64,000 nt of DNA from Acanthochromis polyacanthus (GCF_021347895.1 NC_067132.1:1674001-1738000), one strand, 5' to 3'. Counted from the first letter of the stretch, positions 33,311 through 45,590 are shown. The notes: generated by a model not told the origin, from the sequence alone. Numbers and translations are program-made.

Positions 33311-35118
33311 GAGTGCTTCTATAATTCAGTCCGATCTCACGAGGATTCGTTAAACTGTCACGTAAATTTTTGTTTCGGTTTTGTGCGCACCAACACAATT
33401 TCGTCATGTTTTTCATGCCGCTCACCACGAAATGCGCACCAATGTATTTTAAACAGCGGACTTTTCGTGCCACTCAGAACGTATTTCAAACGAATGGGTA
33501 TATTATATTTTTAATGGAAAACCGTGGCGAATCCAACGCTATATTTTGCATGACATCGTCCCTAACCATAACCCTAACCATAATCTAACCATAACCTAAC
33601 CATAACCCTAACCATAACCCGGTGGTACACTTACCAATTTGCATAGGAATTTAAAGAATGTCTGACGGCCGCAAACGCGATCACACAAGCAGTATACGCC
33701 GATGGACAGCTTAGATCGTCATGAATCCGCCGGTATAAACCACTTTCAGATGTGATTACCACAGCGGGTTTCGTTGTGAGCAACACGAAAAACATTTCGT
33801 GGTGAGCGGCACGAAAAACATGACGAAATCGTGTTGGTGCGCACGAAACCGAAACAAAAACTTACGTGACAGTTTCACGAATCCCCGTGAGACTGGGTTG
33901 TATAATTAGGGGTACATTTCAAGTCCATGGGGTGTATTTGTCCATTTTTCCAAATATAATTGGTCATTGTGTCAAACAATAACCAGTTTTATATCGGATG
34001 ATTGGTCTCTTCCATTTAACACAAAAGTTAACAGGTTCCATCATTTATTTGGCAAAAAAGCTAGTTATATATTGGAGTTTGCAGTTTTTGTCCAATTTCT
34101 TAAATGTCAAGTTTGCTCTTGAAACTTAACAAGAGAATACGTTTTTATATATTATTTCAGCATTAATTGTTCAAAAATAATCATTAAAACATCAATAAAG
34201 CTCTGTTAAAATTAAAAAAAATTAAAATACATGAAATTAGTCACTTTATGTGTGTCCGAGAAATCATTGTCAACCGTGTTACCCAGTGATAAATCCCCTA
34301 TAAAGCAGTAATGGTTTGCTCCAAAGTCACATCACTCACATTTCTGAAAAGCACATCCTTTTTGGTGGGAAATCTGAAGACAGTGTGCTAAGTTTCCACT
34401 CCTCCTTTTGAATATTTCATCAAAATGATTGTTTACACATGAAGTGGATTACTTGTTTGTCAACTGTGTTATCAACATTTTCTTGTGTACTTATTTTATA
34501 TGTTTTAATTGACAAAAATGTAAAGAAAGCACACAAAAATCTGAGTTTATCATGGTCGTGTGGCGACATCTTCAACATCTGTAGTGAGCACAAAATGGCC
34601 TCAAATGGAGGAAATGTGAACTGTGTTACATGTCAACTGTGTTACCATTCAACTGTAACACAGTCCACATGGTGTCATTCCCTGTCAACTGTGTTACACT
34701 TGTTGGGTAACACAGTTGACATTTTTGGCAATTTTTTTCCCTTGATGATAGTATCCCACAGAATATCAATTCCCGGCTCAAAATTCTTATTTTAAAAGCA
34801 GTTAGACAGAAAAACAGCCAAACCCTGGATGAATAGACACAAGAATTTATCAACAATTGTTTTATAAAATGCATAGTACTTCATTCATGTCTTCTATGAC
34901 ACAACTTTTGTCCGTAACACAGTGTACAAAATAATGAACCAGGTGTAAATTTAAATTTGAATATTTAAAAAATCATTAGAGTTTAAGCTTGCCAATTAAT
35001 GGATTTTGCACAATCCAGGGGTATACTATGGAAACAAATAGAATATTAAGCCAAAAAGCACACTGATTTTTTCACTTGCTGGATGATCTCAAATGTACCC
35101 CTAATTATAGAATCACTC
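33311..35118. mobile_element. TTAA-flanked DNA transposon with repeated internal motif
   Basis: TTAA at 33307-33310 and 35119-35122 directly abuts inverted ends GAGTGCTTCTATAATTAGGG and, from the right, GAGTGATTCTATAATTAGGG, continuing through GGTACATTT. TTAA targets are used by piggyBac and Kolobok elements; the ends do not start CCY, which favours Kolobok-like. The interior (34260-34920) has at least seven copies of GTCAACTGTGTTAC in both orientations and no transposase. MITE copy 2 is inserted in the left terminal repeat. Confidence 0.75.
33327..33900 (+). mobile_element. Foldback MITE, copy 2
   Basis: Same order as copy 1: a CCGATCTCACGAGGATTCG arm, the CCCTAACCATAACC interior, CCGGTGGTACACTTACC, and an inverted arm ending GTGAGACTGGGTTG. 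It is flanked by tataatt at 33320-33326 and 33901-33907 (7 bp, possibly 8 with one mismatch). Confidence 0.9.
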
Positions 35119-35307
35119 TTAAACTCCCTGTCAGAATCACTGAAGTAGACACGCTGGGCTTCTGGGCCGATTCTGGTCAGTCCACCTGGGTAACTGCCGT
35201 TAGCAATGGAATTAACTAACGTCTAATCGCTGTACTAAAGGCTGACAGCCCCGCAATGGAGCACTGAGACCTCCCGTTTAGAGCCAGAAATACGTGGAGA
35301 CACTCAC

Positions 35308-35395
35308 CCACCGGCACTTGGAGATCCAGGCTCGGTTCTGTGTGTGTTCGGTGGAGCTGCAGTCCATGGGCACAGTAGAACAGCGGCAGCAGCAT
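35308..35395 (-). CDS. Candidate first coding exon of a host gene (signal-peptide-like)
   Basis: From the ATG at 35395 the minus strand reads MLLPLFYCAHGLQLHRTHTE, then SLDLQVPVG, and reaches a strong donor (GG then GTGAGT) at 35307. The leucine-rich start resembles a signal peptide. A TATAAAAG box 36-43 bases upstream would place the start of transcription about 12 bases before this ATG; the earlier in-frame ATG at 35422 lies too near the TATA to be transcribed. No downstream exon was found in the window; the next minus-strand DNA is the TTAA transposon. Gene not recognised. Confidence 0.35.
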
Positions 35396-35430
35396 CAAAG
35401 GGGCTCCAGCGGACTGTGTCATTTCCTCTC

Positions 35431-35500
35431 TTTTATACAGTGGCATCCCACGTGGGTGGTGAGTTCTTGCTGTCGCAGACAGCCAATCATAGGGAGGTTG
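35431..35500 (-). promoter_or_regulatory. TATA-type promoter candidate
   Basis: On the minus strand GTATAAAAGAGAGG (35438-35431) is preceded by an extended E-box CCCACGTGGG (35449-35458) and an inverted CCAAT box in ATGATTGGCTG (about 35482-35492). The spacing (TATA about 15 bases after the E-box, CCAAT about 45 bases upstream of TATA) is that of a classical Pol II core promoter. Confidence 0.4.
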
Positions 35501-35874
35501 TGGCAAGCACTGGTATCCGCCCATAAAGGATCAAAAGTATTCTCCCAGTGCGCGTAGATCAGACAGTTTTGTGAGACACAGGGCGCACGGAGCTTGGTCT
35601 GCACACGCATAGCAATGTGCAGGCGGCTCCTCGCGCGCGGAGACATTGCTACGCTGGTGCAGAGTATTTTTTGCGCCCGTGGACACTTTTTTCCACTCGC
35701 GAGAGAGAGTTATGTGCACCTGACTTTTCACCCAATTATGGCACCATAATTTAGTGCCAGTTCACCGGTGCTACTATACAGCTCAATTTGCTGTGACTAC
35801 TATTCTATCTCCTGCTTGTCAGTTAGGTTGCCAGGTTGGTTTACCTCATTGTAGCAGTGCAGTGGCATGGGCAA
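35501..35874. other. No gene; CpG-richer flank
   Basis: 35570-35690 has several CGCGCG words, more CpG than surrounding DNA, consistent with promoter-proximal DNA of the exon just described. No ORF homology. Confidence 0.35.
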
Positions 35875-36597
35875 GTGTGAATTAGTGATGGGAGTATCGA
35901 TGCCATGGTATCGATATATCAATACCCGTACGTCACAAATTTTGGTATTGACTACTAAATCAAAGTATCGATTACTAATTAATAAATGTGACATAAAAGT
36001 GCGTGTGTCAATTCTAGATATTTTTAGGTGACTTACTCGAGTGTTTTGTGCCAAAACACCCCCCAGCCCGCAGCACATTGAACTGGTGCATCAGTCACAT
36101 GACCAGAAGAGCCGCTAGTTGTGTTTACCCTGTGAGCAACAAGACGGCACAGCACGAATAGATGAATTTGAAAAAACAGAGAAATGGAGAAACGGTCAAC
36201 AAAAAGAAGCATTGTATGGACATATTTCTCGCCAGCTGATATAACTTCAGCCATGTGTGAATTGTGTCACAAGAGAGTTCAACACAGCAGCAACACGAGC
36301 AATCTGTTCAAACACCTGAAGTGTGTGCATCCAGAGGCTCATGCCGATGCTGAAAAAAGGCAAGAAGACGCAGAGCAGAATGCAGCACCTGCACCCGCCA
36401 GGCAAACAATTTTGCAAGAAAGTTTTAAAAAAGGCAAAGTCTATCCAGGTAAGGCACTGTGGCTGTCTGTGTCTGTCCCTAAATACAGAGACATCATGTT
36501 GAGTTGAAGAGGCTGTTTGAATTTAAATCGAGTATCTTGTTTTTCATTCCATGGAAAGAAATTATTGAAGCTGAGATTTCTGTCAGCTTAAAATAGT

Positions 36598-36895
36598 TAG
36601 GGGCCAAGCACTAATAGTGCAAGGCCACTGTTGTAACTGCTGGGTTTATTATTGCTCTGTATGAAAATACAACTATCAATTTTGATCATCCTACGTATAT
36701 CGCTTCCTACTTGATCTGCTGACCTCTAACTCCACAACTGAGCAGGGGACCTTAGACTGATCTTCAGTGCCAAGTTTGATTATCCTGACTTCAGCACTTG
36801 TAGAGATATCTGACTGGACATACCCACATACATACTTACCCAGCCAGATACCGAAGCGAATGCAGTAACCCCACTGACATACGTCAGGCGTGGTT
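36598..36895 (+). repeat. Dispersed Helitron/HINE-like repeat, copy 1 (in hAT intron)
   Basis: Starts with a palindromic GCACTAATAGTGC word and ends with the hairpin CTGAC-ATAC-GTCAG followed by GGCGTGGTTAACTAG. It contains a short ACATACATAC microsatellite. The core (CTTGATCTGCTGACCT, CCACAACTGAGCAGGGGACC) is shared with 56190-56518. No terminal inverted repeats or clear TSD, which is what Helitron-type repeats show. Confidence 0.6.
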
Positions 36896-37334
36896 AACTA
36901 GAATGTACAATATACTGGATACAAGCTGTCCAATTTCTTATTTGTCCTTGTCATTAATCCTTTCCAGAGCACTCGCATAGAACCCAGGAAATCACCAGGA
37001 GCCTTGCTCAGATGATTGCAAAAGACTTGCAACCCATTTCTATTGTTGAGGATCCAGGTTTGCATCATTTTTATGAAGGTTGTGGATCCCCAGTACCAGA
37101 TCCCAAGTAGAAAATCCCTGATGACAGGTTTACTTCCAAAATTATATGCACAAGTACGAAAAACATTAAATGACCCCATACAGTCAGCAAGCAGTCTGGC
37201 TTTAACATGTGATATGTGGACTGCAAGAACAACTGAATCTTATTTGACTGTGACAGGACACTTTATTAACAAGGACTGGCAGATGCAGTCCTGCAATCTT
37301 GCAACAATCAGTGGGGCTAATATGGTGTCTGCTA

Positions 37335-38927
<1,593 letters not shown>

Positions 38928-39190
38928 TATGTGGAAAACTTGCTGGAAGCACCTTCCATGTTTTGCACATACACTCAACCTCATTGTAAAGGACTCCATA
39001 AAGGCAGACACAAGTCTCGAGTCCATCTTGGAGAAAGGTGGTGCTATTGTTCAATTCTTCCACCACAGCACCAAAGCAACTGACAAACTGAAGGAGGTGC
39101 AAAATCAGCTGCAGTTGCCACAGCACAGACCAATGCAAGCAGTGGATACACGGTGAAATTCTGTGCTGTACATGTTGGAGAGACTGTACG

Positions 39191-39677
39191 TGTCAGGAAT
39201 CCATTCCAGCGACTGCCTGGTTTTGCCTTCCTGTCTCTCTCCCTCTCCTGGCCGCTCGCCCGCTGGAGGACTGCTGAGTGCGGCATAAGTTTCAGCTGGG
39301 AGTAATCAGCCAACGCTGTGCACCTGCTTCCCTTTCTCTGCATAAAAGCCCTCTGCTCCCCTCAGTTGGTGCGGGAGCATCAGTTTGGACCGACCCTCAT
39401 GCTGTTTCTCCTCAATCCCTTCTGGATCCTGTCAGTTCTGGACTTTCCTGAGGATTTCTCCCTTCTGGACTCTTTTATGCTTTTTGGTTGTTTTTGTGGA
39501 CTTGTCTTGGTTGTCTGCCCTCTTTGGAGCCAGCTTTGTCAGTTACACTCAGTTCAGCAGTTTTATTAAGTGGTGTGGTTTGTTGGATGTGCCTTTGGAT
39601 TTTGGTTTAATAAGCCCATTTTGCCTTTAACACCTGCTGTCTGCGCCTGGGTTCTACCATTACCATCCAGCATAACA
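39191..39677 (+). mobile_element. Solo LTR (Gypsy type) with 5-bp TSD in hAT
   Basis: Starts TGTCAGGAATCCATTCC and ends CATCCAGCATAACA, flanked by gtacg at 39186-39190 and 39678-39682. It has a TATA-like GCATAAAAGCC near 39340 and a GTTTAATAAGCCC poly-A-type word near 39607. It differs in sequence from the 20235-21390 LTR, so it is another family. It interrupts the hAT transposase between MLERL and QQQAI. Confidence 0.92.
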
Positions 39678-40052
39678 GTACGAACAGCAACAAGCCATCA
39701 CAACTGCACTTTGTCTACTTGGAAGGAACAGCTTGTGCCTGAATGGGGAAGAGTGGTCCCACATTACCCAGGCCATTGAAGCACAAAGACCTTTTGAAGA
39801 GGCCACTAAGGAGGTTTCAGCAAAGCAGTATGTGACTACACCCTGTGCCAAATTATTAGGCAAGTAGGTTTTTGGCCAAAACATAGTCTTAGAAATAAGT
39901 CTGGGCCTTCCCACTTTTAAATACTCTTCTCCTACGCTGACTTTGTATTTGTCAGACATCATTTCAAATTATATTACATTTATAGCAAGAAAATCAACAC
40001 ATATGTCAAAAGTGCATGTGCCAAATTATTAGGCAAGTTTTAGCTTTCATCA

Positions 40053-40855
40053 AAATGGGACCAAAAAAAGGACTTAACGGCTACAGAAAATAGCCAAATA
40101 GTTCAGTTTCTGTCAGAAAAACGTACTCCCAATAAAATTGCCAAGAAATTGGGAAGAGATACTAGGACCATCAAAAAGTATATCAAAAACAGTCAAGATG
40201 GCAGAAAAAAGCGAGTTGAAAAGAAAAGAAGAATGTTATCATCAAAGGATCTGAGAAGAATTAAGCCAGAAGCAGCCAGACAACTGCTGGCATCAAGTTC
40301 TACCATCTTTAAAAGCTGTGACCTATCTGAAGTTCCTATAAGTACCAGAGGCCGCATCCTAAGAGAGTACGGAACAGTCAAAAAATCACCCAAACAGCCT
40401 CCACTCAACAAAAAACACAAAGAAAAACGGTTGGAATGGGCAAAACAACATCTAAAGACCAACTTCACGCACGTTTTATGGACAGACGAGATGAAAGTCA
40501 CCTTGGATGGCCCTGATGGCTGGGCAAGAGGATGGGTGGCCAATGGACAGGAAACCAGCGGCAGCAAGGTGGTGCTGGTGTCATGGTTTGGGCAGGACTT
40601 ATTAAAAATTAAGTTGTGGGTCCCTTTCGAGTTCCAGAAGAGGTAAAAATCAACTCTGAGACATACTGCGAGCAACTAAGCAACACCCTGTTCAAACAAT
40701 GGTTCAACAAGAAGCCTGCTTCTTTCAAAAAGGCTGTCATTCTGATGCAGGACAACACACCATCCAATGCCTCGAAGTTCATCACATTATGGCTGGCTAA
40801 AAAAGGGTTTCAAGGACAGCAGATTGATGGTTTGGCCACCATCATCCCCTGACCG
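40053..40855 (+). pseudogene. Tc1-like transposase lacking the third catalytic residue
   Basis: Begins MGPKKG, changes frame within the first 15 codons (A run at 40058-40064), then reads NKIAKKLGRDTRTIKKYI, RRIKPEAARQLLASSSTIFK, HVLWTDEMKVTLDG (first Asp) and VILMQDNTPSNASKF (second Asp) with another frame change near 40615-40640. At 40840-40855 a third frame reaches WPPSSPD, exactly where the family has the block ending in the catalytic Glu, and there the inverted copy begins. The protein therefore cannot have a complete DDE triad. Confidence 0.88.
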
Positions 40856-40867
40856 CAAGTGGAGGCA

Positions 40868-41184
40868 TCTCTTAGGATGCGGCATCTGGTACTTATAGGA
40901 ACTTCAGATAAGTCACAGCTTTTAAAGATGGTAGAACTTGATGCCAGCGGTCGTCTGGCTGCTTCTGGCTTAATTCTTCTCAGATCCTTTGATGATAACG
41001 TTCTTCTTTTCTTTTCAACTTGCTTTTTTCTGCCATCTTGACTGTTTCTGATATACTTTTTGATGGTCCTAGTATCTCTTCCCAATTTCTTGGCAATTTT
41101 ATTGGGAGTAAGTTTTTCTGACAGCAACTGAACTATTTGGCTCTTTTCTGTAGCCGATAAGTCCTTTTTTTTTGTCCAATTTTG
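40868..41184 (-). pseudogene. Inverted second copy of the Tc1 transposase N-terminus
   Basis: Minus-strand text LSEKLTPNKIAKKLGRDTRT, SQDGRKKQVEKKRRTLSSKD and STIFKSCDLSEVPISTR matches the plus-strand front half with a handful of substitutions, then ends at the junction (ILRD). The expected start codon reads TTG in this copy. Confidence 0.9.
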
Positions 41185-42438
41185 ATGAAAGCTAAAACTT
41201 GCCTAATAATTTGGCACATGCACTTTTGACATATATGTTGATTTTCTTGCTATAAATGTAATATAATTTGAAATGATGTCTGACAAATACAAAGTCAGCG
41301 TAGGAGAAGAGTATTTAAAAGTGGGAAGGCCCAGACTTATTTCTAAGACTATGTTTTGGCCAAAAAAACCTACTTGCCTAATAATTTGGCACAGGGTGTA
41401 TTTCCAAAGTCATCCCAATGGTTTGTCTTCTTCAACGTTCTGCAGGGCAGAAGGATAACACTTTGGCTTCACAACTTGCAGCACAATGCAAGCGGCGCTT
41501 TCAAAAAATTTAACACAACCACATTCTTGCAGCATGCACCTTTTTGGACATCAGATTCAAAAACATTGCTTTCTGTGACATCGGAAATGTGGAAACAATT
41601 TATTCACGAATCATCAGTGATTTGCAAGCTATGGGCTGCAGTGAGAGAGAGATGTCCAGCAGTGAAGCCTCAACATCTGCATCTGTTACTGCATCAACAT
41701 CAGCAGAGTGTTCAGCTTCCCTGGGAGGATTGTGGCAGGAGTTTGATACTTGGGTTTTGGCTTCTCAGAGCAAACACAGACACATAAATTGAAATGCGCA
41801 GATACATGGAAGAAAAAGTGATCACAAGGAGTGAGGACTGTTTGCTTTGGTGGAAAAAAAATGAGAGGGCATTTCCACAGTTGAGCAAAGTGGCAAAGAG
41901 ATACCTCGGAACTGTTGCTACACCTGTTCCAGCAGAGAGGCTGTTTTCTAAGGCAGGAGAGACAGTTAGCCAGAAGCGCAATCGCCTCAAACCTGAGAAT
42001 GTTAATATGTTGCTGTTCATAAACACCAACCTGAAGTTGTAAAGTTGTAAAATGTGCACTTTTTTTCAATTTTATTTAATTCATACTAATGTTTTTTATT
42101 ATATTATGTTGTTGACAAATATTTTTGTCAGAATCATTTTGTCTAAATAATGCTGCTCAGCCAAAATTCAGAGTAAGCTCAAATATGTTTTGTTTTATTT
42201 AATTCATATTTGTTATTTTTTAACTTTTGTATTCTGAACTGTGCACATTAAAGTTAAGTGGCCAGTATTTGACGTTATTTGTTTTTCGGAGTACTAATAA
42301 AATAGCTGAGAAAAAAATTCATCAATAACAAATTACCAGTAATCAGTATCGGTACTTGGTATCGAATATTTTATGCAAAAAGTAATCGGTATCGTATCGA
42401 ATCTTAAAAGTGTGGTATCGCCCATCACTAGTGTTAAT

Positions 42439-42728
42439 GTCTTACACAATGCGTCTAATCATGAGGTAAAATAAGAAAAACATATTGCTAACTGTTAAAG
42501 ACTCTTCTTTTTCTAGAATTTTGGTGGCGTGACAGAGAATGACAGCACTGATGCACATAAGCCCCATTCTCTAAGCTTAACTTAAATACAGTGGCTGCCC
42601 CAATATGATAAAACTATTTTCTTTGATGACACACCTTCATAAGTTTCTTGGCCTTCTTGCTGATCTTTTCTTCAAGCCCTTTGCTTCTAATAATGGCTAT
42701 GCCCTGCTTGCAGAACAAGCCTGAAAAC
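42439..42728. other. No recognisable feature
   Basis: About 290 bases between the hAT TSD and the Harbinger derivative with no ORF homology. Confidence 0.4.
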
Positions 42729-42731
42729 TTA

Positions 42732-43611
42732 AGGTCCTTACACACCGGGAGTGATGCAAATAAACGATGCGACATTGTGAAATATTCGGATGCGAGTTTT
42801 GACGCACCTGTCCATACATATCAAGCATGATGCGTTTTTGTGACTTTCCGAAGGGAAGGAAGACACGTCCCAGGAGGAAGCGAGCAGTCGAAAATGGAAT
42901 CTACTTCAACTACAAGCGATGGCGAATTGCTACTCATTTTAGTTTCAAAAAAGAAAAAGAAGCGCAGCACATGGGTGCACCCAATACTACAAAAAAGAAG
43001 AGAACTTGGTGAGTTCCACTGCTTGGTTCAGAAGTTTAAACTATACCACGGTCACTTCAGAACTTATTTTCGGATGTCTGTCCGCCCGTTTGAGGTTCTT
43101 CTGAAACAGCTAGCTCCAAGTTTGAAGAAGCAAAGGACTAATTTCAGGGAGCCCATTGATCCGGAGCAGCGACTGGCCGTGTGTCTGAGGTAAGCAACAG
43201 TTGTTTATAATGTGCATATTTAATGAGCGGAAAGTTCTGTTTGATTGTTCACAGTTCTAGCTGCGTGTACAAAAAACAAAATATAACACCCCGCCATTCT
43301 GACAGTTTCTTTAAAAGCCTAAACATGTCTGAATCTCAGAGATCACCGATTGTAAGCAGAAATCCAGTGTCACTGACCTGTCACAGCAGCAGCTGGAGCG
43401 GCACGTCGCAACAACACGCAATCTGATTGGTCAGAAGTGGTCACAAAGAATGCGAAACTTTAGAAAAATCGACTGTGATGCGAAGAAATAAATGCTGAGC
43501 AAGAAAACGTTGCCGATGTGAACACGTGTATTGACAGGATACAGGTTTGAAAAAAAATATTGACGTCCGAAAAAAATGCACGTAAAAAACGCACCCGGTG
43601 TGTAAGGACCT
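42732..43611 (+). mobile_element. PIF/Harbinger derivative with TTA target duplication
   Basis: The left end AGGTCCTTACACACCGGG and the right end, inverted, AGGTCCTTACACACCGGG match perfectly over 18 bases. TTA abuts both (42729-42731, 43612-43614). At 880 bp only the first transposase exon remains, so it is an internally deleted, non-autonomous copy. Its ends differ from those of the element at 1-1079 apart from the shared AGG start. Confidence 0.9.
42894..43189 (+). pseudogene. Harbinger transposase first exon with intact splice donor
   Basis: The start is taken as the ATG at 42894 (MESTSTTSDGELLLIL) because the upstream frame resembles 5' UTR. Then RSTWVHPILQKRRELGEFHC, FRTYFRMSVRPFEVLLKQL and FREPIDPEQRLAVCLR follow, the N-terminal helical domain of PIF/Harbinger transposases (W-V-x-P, F-H-x-L, R-x-x-F-R-M). 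CTGAG/GTAAGC at 43189/43190 is a good donor. The exon with the DDE nuclease is absent. The exon itself is open throughout. Confidence 0.82.
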
Positions 43612-43658
43612 TTAAGGTAAAGGATCTGAATAAAGATTACTCAGAGGTTTTCACCCTT

Positions 43659-43737
43659 TGATGCACAACGTAGGTCAAAAGTGACCCATAGTCAATGGAA
43701 AATTGGTATCTCTTGACCCATGTTGTGCATAAAAGAG
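43659..43737. repeat. Short inverted repeat resembling piggyBac ends
   Basis: CCCTTTGATGCACAACGTAG pairs with the inverse of TTGACCCATGTTGTGCATAA across about 25 bases. The right side is followed by GTTAA, but there is no TTAA on the left. Confidence 0.4.
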
Positions 43738-44281
43738 TTAAATCAATATAAATCAATGAGAAATTCATCTAAATAGAAGAACGTCAATTATTTTGTCCCC
43801 TTTACTACTTTGACCTCTTTCAAACCCCTACTGATATTATTGCTGAACAACTATCCAGCAAAAGAATTCAATGAGGACACTCCTATAGTAAAGCTTAGAT
43901 ATCTGTAACAGAGACTAAATGGCACTGAAGAAAGATTTCTTCTCAAGTACGCTCTCCTGGGGTTGCTCAAACAACTTTCCCCTTTCCCCAACTCCTCATA
44001 TTTCATCTTGCCGTATAACAGGGCTATCTCGATTTAGAAACACTCTTGGGAAGATCAGAATAGCCTTAGTAGTATTAGTAGAAAGGATTATGTCCTAAAA
44101 AAGGATCTACAATTCAATGCCTTCTATTATCCTGCGTGTTCCTCCAAAAGTACAACCCACAAGAACAAACCCTAACCACATAAGTCTTAAACCAAGAAAT
44201 CTACAATAATGTGTTACAACTCTGTGGTGTTTGGAATTGACATGCTGGCAGTGAATCATTTAAGTCATCTGTGTGGATCAG
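43738..44281. other. No recognisable feature
   Basis: A/T-rich without ORF homology. Confidence 0.5.
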
Positions 44282-44445
44282 GCTTACCCCAGTTCATTCT
44301 TGATGAATGCTCGTGAATGCTCAAATGGATTGGGCTCTGGGGAGTACTGAGGCCAGGTTAATGCCTTGGGACTCCCTGTTGGGTTCCTCCAGCTTTCCTG
44401 AGCTGTTTTTGTGATGTGGCAGGGTGCACCATCTTGCTTAGGTAG
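44282..44445 (-). pseudogene. Tc1-like transposase fragment (second and third catalytic boxes)
   Basis: The minus strand reads KQDGAPCHITKTAQESW and WPQYSPEPNPFEHSRAFIK, corresponding to the Q-D-x-A-P-x-H and [11 protein letters not shown] boxes with the usual D changed to E and I to F. No flanking parts or terminal repeats were found. Confidence 0.65.
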
Positions 44446-44517
44446 TTGGTGCATGTCAGAATATGTCCACAAAAATGCCATGAACCAGCAAGCAACCAAC
44501 AAAAATACCAATGTCAC

Positions 44518-45247
44518 TGACAGGTGAGTGACACTGGTAATAATGTTGTGGGGAATCAGTCTAAGTCATCTCCCCATTTACAGATATGGGCAGAGCCTCG
44601 GAACATATCTTGGTTGATTCATAAGCATCAGTATGAATGTGGAGAAAGTGGGATGTAGTTCTAACAGGTACCTATGACTTTATTTAAACCAGAAAATCAA
44701 AAATATTCCCAAACCACCAAGTGCACCGACCACACCTTGTTTTGAATCTTTCTTTTATGTGTTCACAGACGGAAGCAAACAAGGTAACAATAGGTTCAGC
44801 TCATTCAGTTTCTTGTCAATAGCTATGATAATGTAAACCAAAAGAACTCATGGACCAGTTGTAAAGACATGTGAATAAGCAGGAGACAAGTCAATCACTT
44901 GTAACACACTGCACTACAATTTCAGTGAAGACGTCGTGGGGTAACTGCCTTCGTGAATAGGCCTCGGGAACAGATTTTTTTTCCCCTGACTATGGGTCTC
45001 CAGAATAAAGAGGAATCTTACCTGGAACAGCTACACAGAAATTAGTCTCAGAGGAAGTGACTCAAATCATTATGAAGTATCCAAATGTTGAAAGTTAAAG
45101 AACGTACAATGCAACACATTGTACAAATAAGTGTCTCGTCAAACTCCTAGAAGAGAATACATCTAGTGGATACCCTACAAATCTAAAAGATATGAAGCAG
45201 TTGAAAAGGCAAGCATACAAAAACAAGGAGCGCATCATTAAAAATAC
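44518..45247. other. No recognisable feature
   Basis: No ORF over 60 codons with homology; no clear repeat ends. Confidence 0.5.
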
Positions 45248-45251
45248 TTAA

Positions 45252-45332
45252 CCTCTTAAGCCTGGTCGGCCCACCCGTGGGTCGAAGAAATCCCGGCGTT
45301 TTTTTCTGAAAATATGGCTAGGGCTTAAGAGG
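45252..45332. mobile_element. 81-bp MITE flanked by TTAA
   Basis: CCTCTTAAGCC at the left and GGCTTAAGAGG at the right are perfect inverts, and TTAA abuts both (45248-45251, 45333-45336). The CCT start and TTAA target are those of piggyBac elements. Internal CCCACCCGTGGGTCG forms a further small palindrome. Confidence 0.75.
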
Positions 45333-45516
45333 TTAAATTGCTGGGCACATGTTTTGGGTCATTATCTTGCTGTAGGATGAACTTCTGACCAGCTCGAACA
45401 TACCAGAGGGGACTGCATGGAGCTGCAGAATGCTGTGGTAGCCATTTTGGTTCAGGGTTCCTCTCACTCTGCAGAAGTCACCGACCTCAGATCAAGCAAA
45501 ACAGCCCCAGATCATC

Positions 45517-45590
45517 ACGCTTTGAACCGGGGATCTTCTTGCTGCAAGGCGAAAGTGCTAACCACTACCCCACTGTGCAGCCCATGTACA
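45517..45590. repeat. LINE/SINE tail scrap in the Tc1 relic
   Basis: TGAACCGGGGATCTTCTTGC and GTGCTAACCACTACCCCACT match the end of the widespread fish repeat of which a longer copy is at 56015-56660. Confidence 0.55.

Larger units (their letters stand above)
39839..41398. mobile_element. Palindromic Tc1-like element (two inverted front halves)
   Basis: TA at 39837-39838 and 41399-41400 flanks ends starting CACCCTGTGCCAAATTATTA. The left arm 39839-40366 is repeated inverted at 40868-41398 with only scattered differences. Each arm contains an outer end, an inner direct repeat (TGCCAAATTATTAGGCAAG again at about 40018 and 41197) and the start of the transposase gene. The middle 501 bases are single copy. 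Normal Tc1 elements of the IR/DR type have arms near 200 bases, so arms of about 530 bases are exceptional. Confidence 0.93.

Noticed and set aside
44284..44517. Full Tc1 gene
   Set aside because: Only the last two catalytic boxes are present, with changed key residues and no terminal repeats.
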